Shown: one piece after another, positions 1 through 46,336 of the stretch
Layout: each line of letters begins with the position of its first letter
Numbering within the stretch: position 1 is the first letter of the stretch
Origin: Choristoneura fumiferana
Taxonomy: Eukaryota; Arthropoda; Insecta; Lepidoptera; Tortricidae
Assembly (NCBI RefSeq): GCF_025370935.1
Contig: NC_133501.1
Coordinates: 9,176,157-9,240,156, forward strand
Direction: 5' to 3'
DNA: 64,000 nucleotides
Position numbers and translations under genes: made by a program
Notes under the pieces: model-generated
The model's database searches: none
What the model saw: only the letters and a program-made list of their open reading frames with translations
Told to the model about the DNA's origin: nothing

Positions 1-193
1 CGAGGCCCAACATGCACTGACAATATCGTAGCATAAATAATTAAATATTTAAAAAAAACATTCGGCCTTTATAGAATAATCAAGGTCTGGCTGTCGTTGG
101 CTCTTGCTCTATTACAAAGATGTTTTGAAACGTTCCAAAAACAAATACCATTGGAACAAATTCCAGACGTCACTCCGTAGCCAGTGTTACCAG

Positions 194-35149
<34,956 letters not shown>

Positions 35150-35277
35150 ACATAATACATAATCACATCACAATAGGGAGTATGCGGGTAGTATTTATTC
35201 AAAGATATCTTTATTGTTTGACAAACCGAGCTATGATTTTTTTAAATATCTTAAACTAACACGAATATATGGACGTT

Positions 35278-37267
35278 TTAACCTTTTCGCCGCCACGTCA
35301 AATACAAAAGACATCACCCGACGCCAGGCTTCTTTGTTGCAATGCCTAAAATTGAACCTTAACACAATTGAACGAAGGTTGCTTTTGCATTGAAGTAATG
35401 GACATGTATATCCCTCTGTCACTCAATAACGTCAATTTAATGTTTGGGACAAATTCGAATATGTTTTATTGAAATAAAAAACTTAATTTTTCAGTTTTTT
35501 AATATTTTGATTTATTTATGAAAAAAATAGAAAAAAGGGAGTGTTGCTCATAGGCAACAATGAGTAATAACTGAAAGGAAATTGGCCAAAATTCTTCTTC
35601 TTGATCACCTTCTCTGATGGAAGTTTACAGTCTGGAATTCTATTTTTTCTAATAAGTAGCCCCAAGAGCGAGGATAACTTTCTTTGCTAAATATTCTAGC
35701 AGTAGCAAAGAGGTGAAGTAGTTGTCAAAATACAACCTGAAGTTTTCGTGTCTAGGAATCATGCGTGACAACCTCATTACGACATTTGGATGAGGCTCCC
35801 AAATCTGGCGCACCCTGGTTAACGATGTTTTCTGTGCCAGTTTCAACTTCAGTTTTATACGCAAAACCAGAAACACCACTCAATACGTAAATTTTATATC
35901 CCCGTTTGTGGGGTTTGTTGGGGTTGTATCTTTTGAGCATATTTCGGGCTTTGGTGGAGCACATATGTTCGTCCACACAAAGCTGCTGCTCCAGCATGAC
36001 TTTGCTGTATGCAGTATTCAAGGTGTCAATAACTAGACGGATTTAAAAAATTCTGTCATGCTTAGGGTTGTTTCTGGGAACCCCTTTGCTATTATCATTG
36101 AAATGCATCAACTGCCTGATCTTTTTCAAACTTGTTCAAGGCCATTGTTTGTTGAATTACTTCTGTTCCGAGGACAGCAGCCCAGTGTCTGGTAACCCTG
36201 GGCAATTTAATCACTGACATCAGATATATTATGCCTATGAATTGCCGAATATCTATTTCAGATACACGAAACGTATTACTAGGATCCTTTTGCACCACAT
36301 ACAGGTTGGTCTGTTCCACAATCATCTGGATTAACTCCGGTGGGAACAGATAAATATAAAACTGTACGGGTGTGTCAAGGTCTAAAAACCGGGGTTCAGT
36401 ATCTCGTTGCCTTTAAATGCTAGCTGGTGTCTATTTAACTTAGATTTTTTTTTTCCAGCGTAAGTTCAGTTTTTTGTTTTTTTTTTTTCATTTGAACTCG
36501 AAGATGGCGGGTTATTGCAGCTTGAAGTCGTTGTTGCAATTGGTTCTACCTCAGAACAAGGGGGTAATTTCGTCAGCTTCTAAACTTTCTATTATGGCTT
36601 CTACATCGAATTCGCCTTCTGCTCTTTTGCAAGCACCTCAGCCAAGTCATCAGCCAACCCCTCAACTTCAGGATTAAAATCAGGATCTGCAATACTATCG
36701 TCGTCAAAATCGAATCCGTCTTCACTTGCATTATCATCAAAAAGTGCCGCAGCGATGTCGATATCTCGCAAGCAACGTTTTCGTGACATCCTAGAACAAA
36801 ATAATTGACTACGTTAAATACCTAGTAACCATACAAAACTTTTACCCTTTTACGATAATGTAGCTTACAGGACACAAACACTAAGTACATTCCAATTTTA
36901 ACAAAACAATAAACCACTTTAAAATAACAATGTAAGTAATAAAATATACACTTACCTAAATGTTTTTGACAATATCAGACACTAAAAGCACTAAATATTA
37001 TTTTTTACAGATTTTTATACATTCACGAATTCGTGTTCTTGAATTTTCTCCCAAGCACTAAACAAATGTTGAATTATCACAGTAACGCCATCTAGTTAAA
37101 TTTCGTTGTACTATTTTCTCCATACATCGGTGTGTAGACGGCAAGCTACAATGCACGAAAACGCGTTTAAAATTTCGTGTGTATTTGACGAAGGTTGTAA
37201 GAGTATGTTGCCTGTAGTCAACAGTATGATACAGAGGGATATAGGTCGTTGGCGTCGAAAAGGTTAA
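35278..37267 (-). mobile_element. piggyBac-family DNA transposon (decayed, both ends present)
   Basis: Both ends carry the TTAA target (35278-35281 and 37264-37267). The terminal repeats match over about 14 bases: TTAACCTTTTCGCCGCCA at left, and at right TTAACCTTTTCGACGCCA when reverse-complemented. About 2 kb, with a broken transposase on the minus strand. It lies 129 bases after the Dap160 stop codon. Confidence 0.9.
35649..36789 (-). pseudogene. piggyBac transposase, multiply broken
   Basis: Starts MSRKRCLRDIDIAAALFDDN with an acidic N-terminus. Then VSEIDIRQFIGIIYLMSVIK and RHWAAVLGTEVI; MLEQQLCVDEHMCSTKARNM (first catalytic Asp in the VDE box); then RLYFDNYFTSLLLLEYL (second catalytic Asp). 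Stops and shifts occur near 36600, 36095 and 35850. The C-terminal third Asp and the Cys-rich finger are absent. A DDE transposase that cut and pasted at TTAA; inactive here. Confidence 0.88.
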
Positions 37268-37558
37268 ATTTCCAATTAGACAGAGAGATCCGTCATGGAC
37301 TATAACGTCATATGCCACGACGTCCAAAGAAAGTTCATATTAAATTATTTTTGTCTAGAAATATTTATATGGGATGCAAAATTCATTCGCTCGTATCTTC
37401 CGCATTTTGTTCAATAGTTATTGATGATTTTTACGTCATTCGATTTATTTTAAAGTTTTGTCACGTTAAATTATTTAAGAGAAAATTTGGTGTCCATGCA
37501 TATTCCCTATTGGTTGGAAAACTTATTAATATGCTGCAGTATGGCTCAGGATGCAAGG
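37268..37558. other. Intergenic, no gene recognised
   Basis: AT-rich. The open stretch around 37312-37558 has no recognisable domain and ends in a MITE. Confidence 0.4.
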
Positions 37559-37722
37559 TGCCATCAGCCAAATATGTGGTCTACCACACCCTAAAGTTGA
37601 TAATCGTTTGCATGTCTTAAAAATAGACGTGTCTGTCAACTTGAAAGTTCGACTTTAGCGACATATTCATTTGATAGGAGCTTGTTTAAAAATTGATAGA
37701 CCACTTATTTGGCTGATGGTAC
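37559..37722. mobile_element. Hairpin MITE (CATCAGCC family), copy 3, reversed
   Basis: CCATCAGCCAAATATGTGGTC ... GACCACTTATTTGGCTGATGG, interior reverse-complementary to copies 1 and 2. Confidence 0.8.
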
Positions 37723-40060
37723 CTAAAATGTAACTCATATATTTCCTTATCTGTAACTCAGGCGGTACAAGTTGAAGTCAGGAAAACATGTTTTTCTCAG
37801 AAAATAATAATCGCAAAATCAATCAATTTTGTTGAAATAATGCTCAAAGTGCGTAAGGATAGAGCGCAATACTTTTCCTAGTATTGTAATAAACTCGAGA
37901 ATTGAAGTCTTATTTAATAAAACTAGCTATTTTTGAAGACTCGACTCTTATAAATAATACTGAGCTCAGGTCCTGCAGAATTTGTAGTCTTTTGTAAAAC
38001 GACTTGAGTCCTGCCAATAAGAACTTAAAGACTCAGTCTTTTTAAAAGAACTCATCACTGAGTACTCTAAATCCATAGCTGTAGTTTGAAGTAAATAAAA
38101 ATAGCGCTTAATAAATTATTGATTTATTAAGTATTTAGTCTTCAGATGGATACTTTTTATTAGGTTATTTGCGTAAAATGCAATTGAATTGTTACTAATT
38201 TTTACTGTGCGATTTATTTTCAATCAGATTAGTAAATAAATATGGATGACGATGTAAAATCACCCGGTATTACTTATTATAATATTTATAATACACCAAC
38301 TCAAGTGCATGACATGACTCAGTCTACCTCAAGGAACTTAAAAGACTCGAAAGGACTCGGACTCGTGTGACTAACGAGTCCTAGTCTTGTAAATCAACTC
38401 AAGTATCGAAATGAAGACTAAAACACTTGAGTTTTTTCCAACACTAGCTTTTCCTTTGTATTTTATCGGAAACGTTCGTGTCTAAGCGTGCTATGTCAAT
38501 TAGTTTTAGTACACATCGCATAGCCGTTTTGACATTTGACACTAAATAATAAAGTACCATATTTTGGATATAAAAATATGGGTCTATATCGTCTGGTCTA
38601 AAATTGTTTTACATAAAACTAAATTGTTACATATTTTTTTGCATAAAGTTTCGTCAAATGATTGAATGTCGAAAATTTTTGTTCGAACTTGTTTGTCATA
38701 ATATTTTGGTCGAAAAATTGTTTAGTATAACAGTAAGGTTGGTATAACATTGTTTTGTCGAATGTATCATGGGTATATAATTGTTATTTCGAATATTGTT
38801 ACCACTAATTTTGTCTGGAAAACAAATATGAATTTAACGACTCTAGGCGAATTCGCGGAGCTCCTATTCCGCCTAGTTAAGGTAACCTACTAAACTAAAA
38901 ATACTAACCTAACCTATAGTTGAGCAATCATGTTATCTGGGTTTTCTTTATTGCCCCCCCCTCCCTTTACTGTTTCATCTATCCAAGTATCAAATATTCA
39001 TTCTTTTCTTTTTTTTAAGGATATTGAATATTAGACTAAATAATAAGTAGATCTAACAATACCTATTATGGATTTAGTATTTTAGTAATAACAATTTTAG
39101 ATCATTATAGACCAAAAGTGCTTTAAGAAATAAAAAAAGAAGTATGCCATTCAATATTATACCAAACAATTTCGACCAAAAAAATTTAGACCTTGCAAAG
39201 GGCACCTGAAACTTATCTTTACTTACTTAACTTATTAACTATTTGGCAGAAAAGTGTAATGGTATTAGCAATAAATTAATTGAATTGAAAATATCATATC
39301 ACTCATTTAAATACAATAATTGATCGACACTTCGGTTGCCGTCGTATTGCTATTGAGATCCGACTTTTGCCATCATTCTGTAATTGGGTTAACTATCTTT
39401 CATCCTTGTCATCGAGTCGTGCTTGCAGCAGCAAATCGTTCACATAGTATATAGTAATGTTGCCAGCATAAAATATCATATCGAAATCACTGTTTCTTGT
39501 TAGTAGAATTAATTTAGGTATTGCCGATACAAAAAAAAGTAAATTAATTTTTGGTCGTTTATTTTAATAATCTCGTGTCGAAAAATAAAAGTATTTCATA
39601 GAGAAATAAAGCTGGAGTAGTTAATTATATAACAATATAGAAGCATAATCTTCGAACAAACGATACACCTCGAATTATTTTAGTGTGCTTTATTATTAGA
39701 CTTAAACAGCACCTTTTGCACTCATAAACAATAATTAATATGTTAACGTATATTACCTGTACCTAGCTACTTTTTTTTTAAAACAGTTATCTCAATAAAG
39801 GTTTTTTTTTATTTCATTCAAGTGGAATTCCAGCCCTGTAAAACCATCTCCAAGTTAAGATATTTTAAATGTTTTTACCGCATTTCTGACCAGTACAAAA
39901 TGTTGCCAATTTTGTAAGTTAATTATATTAGTTGCCATGTTTCGAATTTAACTTTAGAATGTTTAATGTATATTTAATCATGTAATATTGTAGATGTTTT
40001 GTAGGTAATAAATGTTATTGCTTAAATATTTATTGTTTTATTTGTAAATAAATCGGAATC
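37723..40060. other. Intergenic AT-rich stretch
   Basis: Low-complexity text with scattered GACTCGAG/GACTTGAGTC motifs (37900-38450) and repeated TTTTGGTCGAAAAATTG-like phrases (38580-39180). I see no open frame with protein-like composition, no splice-supported exon and no clear transposon ends. Confidence 0.4.
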
Positions 40061-40061
40061 A

Positions 40062-40302
40062 AATGCGAGTTCAAACCACGGCTCGTCGGTTTTGCAAATG
40101 TGCGAAATTACATTATAAATTTGCCACGAGCTTTACGGTGATGGAAAACATCGTGAAGAAACCTGTACAAACCTGTAAAGCAATTCAATGTTGTGTGAAG
40201 TTCCCGATCCGCACTGGGCCCGCGTGGACACTACGGCCTACGGCCTCTCATTCTGAAAAGAAGCCTGTGCCCAACAGTAGGACATATATTGGCTGGGACT
40301 CA
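40062..40302 (+). mobile_element. SINE family 1, diverged and 5' truncated
   Basis: GTTCAAACCACGGCTCGTCGG, GATCCGCACTGGGCCCGCGTG and ATATATTGGCTGGGACTCATTT retain the family layout with many changes: an old copy. Confidence 0.75.
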
Positions 40303-40562
40303 TTTTTTTTAAATCGGAACAGAAATAAAACAAGTTTTAAAAAAGTTTTTCGTTTTTTTTAATACTTTTCTTTTATAGAGGTATACTTAACCTCGCTATG
40401 CACATACAAAAATCTTCCGAGAAGATGTCTTATTTGCATTCTCACAGAGTACACATTTGCTTAACACTTCGATTGTTGAAAAGTAAAACATACTACACAG
40501 ATATAGCGAACATGAAAGGGATTGTGTTATATATTTTACAATAAAATACTGCAGTTCGTTGG

Positions 40563-40680
40563 TACAGTCACAAGCAAAATTATCTGACACAACAAGCGTT
40601 CATAAATATCTGACACGACTCTAGGATGTGTCAGATATTTTTGCACACCGCTGTGCCAGATATTACTGCAGGTGACTGCA
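40563..40680. mobile_element. Hairpin MITE with TACAGTC ends (1)
   Basis: TACAGTCACAAGC...ATATCTGACAC with GTGTCAGATATTTTTGCACAC and GGTGACTGCA. Closely related to 61956-62090. Confidence 0.75.
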
Positions 40681-41058
40681 GTTGCTATCAGGTATATCAA
40701 GGTGGCCATGGTTCTTCAATATCTTCAGCTTTATGAAGGTTTATTCTCAGAATCGGAAGGCTTAAGCTGTTCACACGCAGATTCCGATTGTGCTAGTAAA
40801 ACGATTAATCCTAAAATGTATTTTGACCTTCGTTTTTGAAATTTAGGAACGCAAGCTGAAACTACTATGGCTTTCTTTTCGCTTGAAATATCTGATTGCA
40901 TGTGTACAAGACGCTATATAAGTATAGTCAACCATAAGTTTGCTTTACCATACCATATTTTAATGTTAATACACTTAAAACTAGTTTGCTAGTGTCGTCC
41001 GGAAGTCGAAACAAAAGACATGTTTTCTTTTTCTTTCTCGTTTGAATCTTTACAACTT

Positions 41059-41229
41059 TTAACCATTTCGACGCCAGGTCCACGCCAACGACCTATATAT
41101 ACGTCCATTACTCCAATGCAAAAGCAACCTTCGTTCAATTGCGTTAAGGTTCAATTTTAGGCATTGCAATATGGAAGCCTGGCGTATGGATGATGTGTTT
41201 TGTATTTAACGTAGCGGCGAAAAGGTTAA
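41059..41229. mobile_element. 171-bp piggyBac-derived MITE
   Basis: TTAA at both ends (41059-41062, 41226-41229). The left 45 bases match the right end of the piggyBac element (CGCCAACGACCTATAT); the right 130 bases match its left end (AATGCAAAAGCAACCTTCGT, GAAGCCTGGCGT, GCGGCGAAAAGGTTAA). So it is an internally deleted relative of 35278-37267 with no coding sequence. Confidence 0.9.
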
Positions 41230-42202
41230 ACAGACGAGTCCCGACTGACATTAACATTCTGGTTGTACTGTATGTATTCACTTATAACATATATTTCAGT
41301 AGGTATAATTTACAAACATGGCAAAGCACAATTTTGGTCGACATGACTTCTAATAGTTTTAAAAATATATGCTAAGAGTTGATTCATACAATTTCAACTA
41401 ACAAAAACAAAATGAATGCACAAGATCAATAAATTCATATTTTTTTAAAAATATTTTAAAGGAATGAATAGTACATTTTTAATAGGGCATAACATTATAA
41501 AATTAAATCAAGAAACAAAAAATACATTTTAAAAGCTGCTGTTACGTAAGTAATTGGAACTCAGATAAGTACTCTTGTTTTTAAGCTTTTATTTAACTTG
41601 CCGTTTGTTGTTGTTGTTGGAAGTTCGTTTTGATGACCCTTTTCCAGTGGTCGGATTGACTTGAAACTTGGTATTGGTATACACATGTAAATTAGATGAC
41701 AATTCACGTACAGTCAGCAATAGAAGCTTGTATTAAAAAAAATAACAAAATTATTTATAGGATCCGTCGAAAACTTTGCACACAAATTGAGCTAAAAGTT
41801 TATTAGAGAATAGTTGGTTAGCATCTATTTGATCTGCTGTAACTTATCGTGGTAAAAATGTTAAATAGAAGTATAGGTAGTGCCACGAGAGTTGAAGTGA
41901 ATGTTTTACACACACATCTACATGATTGCATAAAAGGAGAATGAATGAAATGAACGAGTAAATGTCAAAATCGCGCTGTTAATACATCTTCTTGTATGCG
42001 TGACCTCAATGCTGGTGGCACTACTGTGGTCAGGATTTTCGGCTGGCTGGACAGATCCAGGGTAGTGTAATTGGCATGACACCTCTAGCACATTAGACCT
42101 AGGCGGGGTTCGAATCCGGTCCAGCGATCCGAAAATCATTTTCGTTTAAAAAAAATCTTAAACATTCGTTTGATCCAGGAGCAATAATATATTTTATTAT
42201 GT
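41230..42202. other. Intergenic, no gene recognised
   Basis: A piece near 41625-41710 (CAGTGGTCGGATTGACTTGAA) resembles the 25740 repeat. 42045-42130 contains CTAGGCGGGGTTCGAATCCGG, a degenerate tRNA-like box B, perhaps a SINE relic. Confidence 0.4.
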
Positions 42203-42348
42203 TAAGGGGCTGTTTCACCATCCATTGATTAGTGTTAACTGGCGGTTAGGTGTGATGCCGTCTCCGTCTATTCGAACAAAACAAATAGAGACGGCATCAC
42301 ATTTAACCGTCAGTTAACACTAATCAATGGATGGTGAAACAGCCCCTA
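42203..42348. mobile_element. Hairpin MITE (GGGGCTGTTTCACCATCC family), copy 1
   Basis: AGGGGCTGTTTCACCATCCA pairs with TGGATGGTGAAACAGCCCCT; the stem continues through ATTAGTGTTAACTG and AGACGGCATCACA. Confidence 0.9.
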
Positions 42349-42430
42349 ACTATAAAAACAAATAAAGCAAATAAGTGAACAACGTTTCTGTTTAAATTTC
42401 CAAAAAAAAAAACAGTTAAATTAAAATAAA

Positions 42431-42541
42431 TATCGTCACTACTAAAAAAAACTCTTACCACAAAATAGATAATTTTCCCGAGTGAATTTTGTTGACATAT
42501 TGATTTCAGATACGAGATTTTGTCAAAGTAGTATCGATATC
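42431..42541. mobile_element. Hairpin MITE related to 23041-23175
   Basis: TATCGTCACTACTAAAAAAAA ... GATACGAGATTTTGTCAAAGTAGTATCGATA, imperfect. Confidence 0.55.
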
Positions 42542-42821
42542 TGAGACAGATTTGGTTACGCAGGCAGTTGTAGTTATACAACTGTCTATAAATATAACAG
42601 CAGTTTAGGTATCATTACCTATGACTTGATTAATAGTTATTTATGTGGCTGGTGCATAATGAGAGGCATTAAAGTACGAGTGTGGTTTTATGAAACGAGC
42701 CGAAGGCGGGTTTCATAATAAGATCACACGAGTGTTTTAATGCCTAATTATGTATAGCCGCATACATAACTTTATGTACATGCATATCATAAGTTTTCTA
42801 TAATATGTTCAGATATGGCCT

Positions 42822-42886
42822 GTATTTTGACTTTGACTTTGATTTTGACTTTGACTTTGACTTGACTTTGACTTTGACTTTGAATA
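42822..42886. repeat. (GACTTT)n microsatellite
   Basis: About ten imperfect copies of TTTGAC. Probably the tail of a LINE remnant. Confidence 0.9.
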
Positions 42887-43212
42887 ATAATTATTATCTA
42901 CATGCATGTCATAAGTTTTCTACAATATGTACAGATATGCATTGTTAAAAAAAGTATTACCGATACTTTAATGTAAACATTAAGATGCACTGTACTTTAA
43001 TGTGACATTAAGATACCCGCAGATAGTTTCTTAATAAAGGCCATTTGATAGTCGTTTCTGAACATATAATAGGGAAGTTATGATATGCATGTAGATAAAA
43101 TGATTTAAGCAGCACATGGCATTGCTTTGAAAGTGGAGAGTAACATATATTTCGAGGAATTTTGTATTATGTTAAACCTAAGGCAGTACTAGGCTATTAA
43201 AAGATACAAGAC

Positions 43213-43355
43213 TAAGGGGCTGTTTCACCATCCATTGATTAGTGTTAACTGACGGTTAAATGGGATGCCGTCTCCGTCTATTCGAACAAAACAGAGACGG
43301 CATCACATTTAACCGTCAGTTAACACTAATCAATGGATGGTGAAACAGCCCCTAA
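43213..43355. mobile_element. Hairpin MITE (GGGGCTGTTTCACCATCC family), copy 2
   Basis: Same family and orientation as 42203-42348, about 1 kb away, with few differences in the loop. Confidence 0.9.
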
Positions 43356-43706
43356 ATTTCGACAACAAATTTAATGTAGATACTTAAATTATTTCGAATA
43401 TGGTTAACTCAAGTATCTGTAGTCAAAGTATACACGTACAACTCAGCTGGGCAACTGTACTGTCACGCGTGTAGGAGAGCATTTATCAGTAAATTCGTCG
43501 TAGCCAGCCATATCAAAGCCCATTTAATTTTATTATATAATTTAATATTATAAATGCGAAAGTTTGCAAGTCTGTTTGTTACCTTTTCACGTTTGTATTT
43601 TCGATATGGGTTTTACGGGACGACCGTAAAAGTAACAAAAAATTTGGAATTCAAATAAAAAATACAAAAAGATTCCAAAAAAACAATCTTGATTCGTTAG
43701 CGTTTG

Positions 43707-43840
43707 TACAGTCAACGTCATAAATTAGTGATCACTTTTGTATCTTGTCATTTAACATAGTCTGAAAAGCCATTCGAAATTATGTAACGACTGAAAGCGA
43801 CAAGGTACAAAAGTGATCACTTATTTACGACGTTGACTGC
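43707..43840. mobile_element. Hairpin MITE with TACAGTC ends (2)
   Basis: TACAGTCAACGTCATAAATTAG, GTGATCACTTTTGTA pair with TACAAAAGTGATCAC, CTTATTTACGACGTTGACTG. Confidence 0.8.
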
Positions 43841-43974
43841 TATCTGAATACATTTAATTGAATGAATAGTATTTGTGTTGTGTTTGTTGTATTAATAATA
43901 CCATTTATAGACAAGAAATGTTAAAGAATTATACTTGTTTTTTTTTTGTAGTAGGTATAGAAGGTGGTAATTTA

Positions 43975-44145
43975 CTCTCAAAGGGATGGACCGACTTCGA
44001 TGCGATTTTTAACGTGAAAGCATGTTTCCTTGCACTGGTTCTCATGAGTGTTTCATTAAAAAAAAGTTCAACCGATTTTGATATACAGAACTTACAATTG
44101 ACAATGCCGGGGGTTTATTTTATTTTTCTAATCTGGTTACGTTTT
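43975..44145 (+). repeat. Dispersed repeat fragment
   Basis: CTCAAAGGGATGGACCGACTTCGATGCG and TTCAACCGATTTTGATATAC are common lepidopteran repeat phrases related to 16540 and 20150. Confidence 0.5.
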
Positions 44146-44570
44146 TTTAACATTAACACAGGAAATATATAATTAAGTAATTTTTATTAAACAAGCCATC
44201 AATAGGTTCATATAATGTCCAATGAATTCAGCAGGTCGAACATTTTCATACATACTTTTTTAAATACTTCCGTAATGAAATTTGATTTTATTCTTTTTGG
44301 ATTGTCTGCGAATGTTTATTGTCTGATACTATAAATTTTGGAAAAAAAAAACAGAATATACTCAAATTAGAACCCCTTATAGGGATCCCTATTTGCGATT
44401 TCTTTATCTTTGCGACTATTAGAAGCGGGCCGTGGAAACATCTGTGTACAGTCTCATTCATAATTTCACCCAAAACAAAGTTTCCTGCCTTGATGGTTTT
44501 TAACACGATCTCTTTATCTAGCTTCTCCACTACTACATGCTAAACAGCTATATCAGTACGACACATATAG

Positions 44571-44693
44571 TACAGTCGAGTTCATAAAGTTGTGAGCAAA
44601 AATTTGATCAAAATATCTGAACACGACTCTATTGTCAACGGCGTAGAAGCGTGTTCAGATATATTTGCTCATACGTTTATGAACTCGACTGTA
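44571..44693. mobile_element. Hairpin MITE with TACAGTC ends (3)
   Basis: TACAGTCGAGTTCATAAAG pairs with TTTATGAACTCGACTGTA; TATCTGAACACG pairs with CGTGTTCAGATA. Confidence 0.85.
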
Positions 44694-44989
44694 CCATACA
44701 GAAAATTCAGCCTACTTCACTTCCAAGTACCTATGTCACACATCCATAGCATCTATACCATGTATTTATTGATTTCCTTTAACTTCGATAGATAGCTGTT
44801 TATTAGATATTTAAATATAATGGAAATCAAAAACAAGTCATACATAATCAAACTAACTAAAAACAATTGCTCACCCGTGACCTTAAGACAACGACGTGTA
44901 TGCAACAAATGTGTGTTCATGTAGCTCCTCTACATCATCTTATAAGTGGTTTGACGTCATCGGCACTTTTTGTCCGACCCCTGATCATT

Positions 44990-45450
44990 AGATTCAGCAG
45001 CTGAATTGAAATTTCGGGATTTTTTCAAATTCCCGTGGGAATTCCCGAAAATTAAATCGTGGTTTGATTGACGTTACATTAAAAACAATCATGTCAAATT
45101 TCATGACTATAAAGCCCAGCGGTTGTTGTTTCGAGATTTTATCCCTAACCCGTGGGAATATCGGAATAAAAAGTAGCCTATGTTTTATTCCAGATGTCCA
45201 GCTGTCTACATACCAAATTTCACATAATATATTAGGAAGTAGGATTAGGCAAAGCTCTGTGCAGGGGGCGACACCAGCGCAACCTCCAGAACAGCGGCAG
45301 TTCTATATATATTTTGGCGCCATGACAGATCATGACCAAAGAGTATTAGTACCTATAGAAATCATGATATATTTATTAGTAACAAAATAACATGATATTT
45401 TACATCGATAGTTAGAGCTATATTTCCAAAAAAATAATTAAAATAATAAT
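44990..45450. repeat. Two dispersed repeats
   Basis: 44995-45230 (GAATTCCCGAAAATTAAATCGTGG, AAAGCCCAGCGGTTGTTGTTT, TCCCTAACCCGTGGGAATATCGG) has a relative at 57385-57600. 45320-45450 matches the host of the SINE at 23760-24310. Confidence 0.6.
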
Positions 45451-45737
45451 ATATTATTGCATTTTCTCAGAGATAAGACCAAGCAAGATCGATTCTTCAT
45501 CCCTGAAAACCCCTACATACCAAATATCATCGAAATCGTTGGAGCCGTTTCCAAGATCCCCAAAATATACAATAAACAAAAATTGCTTATTTAAAGGTAT
45601 TAGATTAGATAGATGGATAGACAGATGCTCTGTGTATCAAATACATGTCTAAATACATTCTCTCTCTATCTCTCTATTCCTCTTTTATGTGTCATACAGA
45701 GTGCTGTTTTTCCCATGTAGTAGCAGAGAAGCACACA

Positions 45738-46153
45738 ATGAGGGCTATCGTTTTTTGTCTCACTAGATGGCGCACTGTAGCGTGAGGTTTTTTAAGTATG
45801 GCTTTCAAAGTCTGTTATAACGGGCGTGAAAACAAAGTTTAGTTTAAAATCATATTTAATACACGTACCATAAAAATATTGAGCATGCCACAGTGTTGCA
45901 TAGTCCCGTTTTGTTCGGAAAAAAGGGAGGACAAAAGTTTCCGAAAGACAAAACTGTCTCAAAACACAGACATTCATTGCCCCGGAACGCATATTTGCTA
46001 TAATTAATTTCAGATATTGCAAAACATTCACAAAATTATTCTAATTATAAACAAACCCGCGTAGCTCACCCAAAAACTATGAGATTTGACATTTCGGAGA
46101 CCTCACGCTACACTAGCGCCTCTAGTGGCGAATTCACACGCGATAGCCCTCAT
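45738..46153 (+). mobile_element. TIR element with THAP-like coding trace, copy 2
   Basis: ATGAGGGCTATCG ... CGATAGCCCTCAT. The interior ATG at about 45886 gives MPQCCIVPFCSEKREDKSF, close to the MPxCCxVPxC start of THAP zinc fingers. The neighbouring frame then gives FPKDKTVSK. This suggests an old frameshift in a transposase-derived exon. Confidence 0.8.
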
Positions 46154-46201
46154 TGTTCTTCACCCACCTAACAACAATAAAAAGTGTTTTTGGGTGAAAC
46201 C

Positions 46202-46207
46202 TTTATT
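46202..46207 (-). terminator. Lsm12 poly(A) signal
   Basis: TTTATT on the plus strand, AATAAA on the coding strand, about 10 bases after the stop codon. A second AATAAA-like site does not appear nearby, so the 3' UTR is probably very short. Confidence 0.6.
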
Positions 46208-46216
46208 CAAGCCCAT

Positions 46217-46336
46217 CTACAATTGAAGCTGCGAGTTGGACGCCGAAGGGTGGTCCCGGTCGCTCCAATGCCGTTCCACGAATTTCCTTATGTAGTTGTA
46301 GGGCTTCGAGTCTGGTTCACCAATCACATTTTCTAC
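46217..46336 (-). CDS. Lsm12: Lsm12 exon 3 (end of AD domain, stop)
   Basis: Acceptor TTTTCAG. VENVIGEPDSKPYNYIRKFV, ERHWSDRDHPSASNSQLQL, stop TAG at 46219-46217. Confidence 0.95.
   Translation of the reverse strand, partial: VENVIGEPDSKPYNYIRKFVERHWSDRDHPSASNSQLQL

Noticed and set aside
37312..37620. A 102-codon frame starting MPRRPKKVHIKLFLS.
   Set aside because: No domain, no splice or promoter support, and its end lies in a hairpin MITE.
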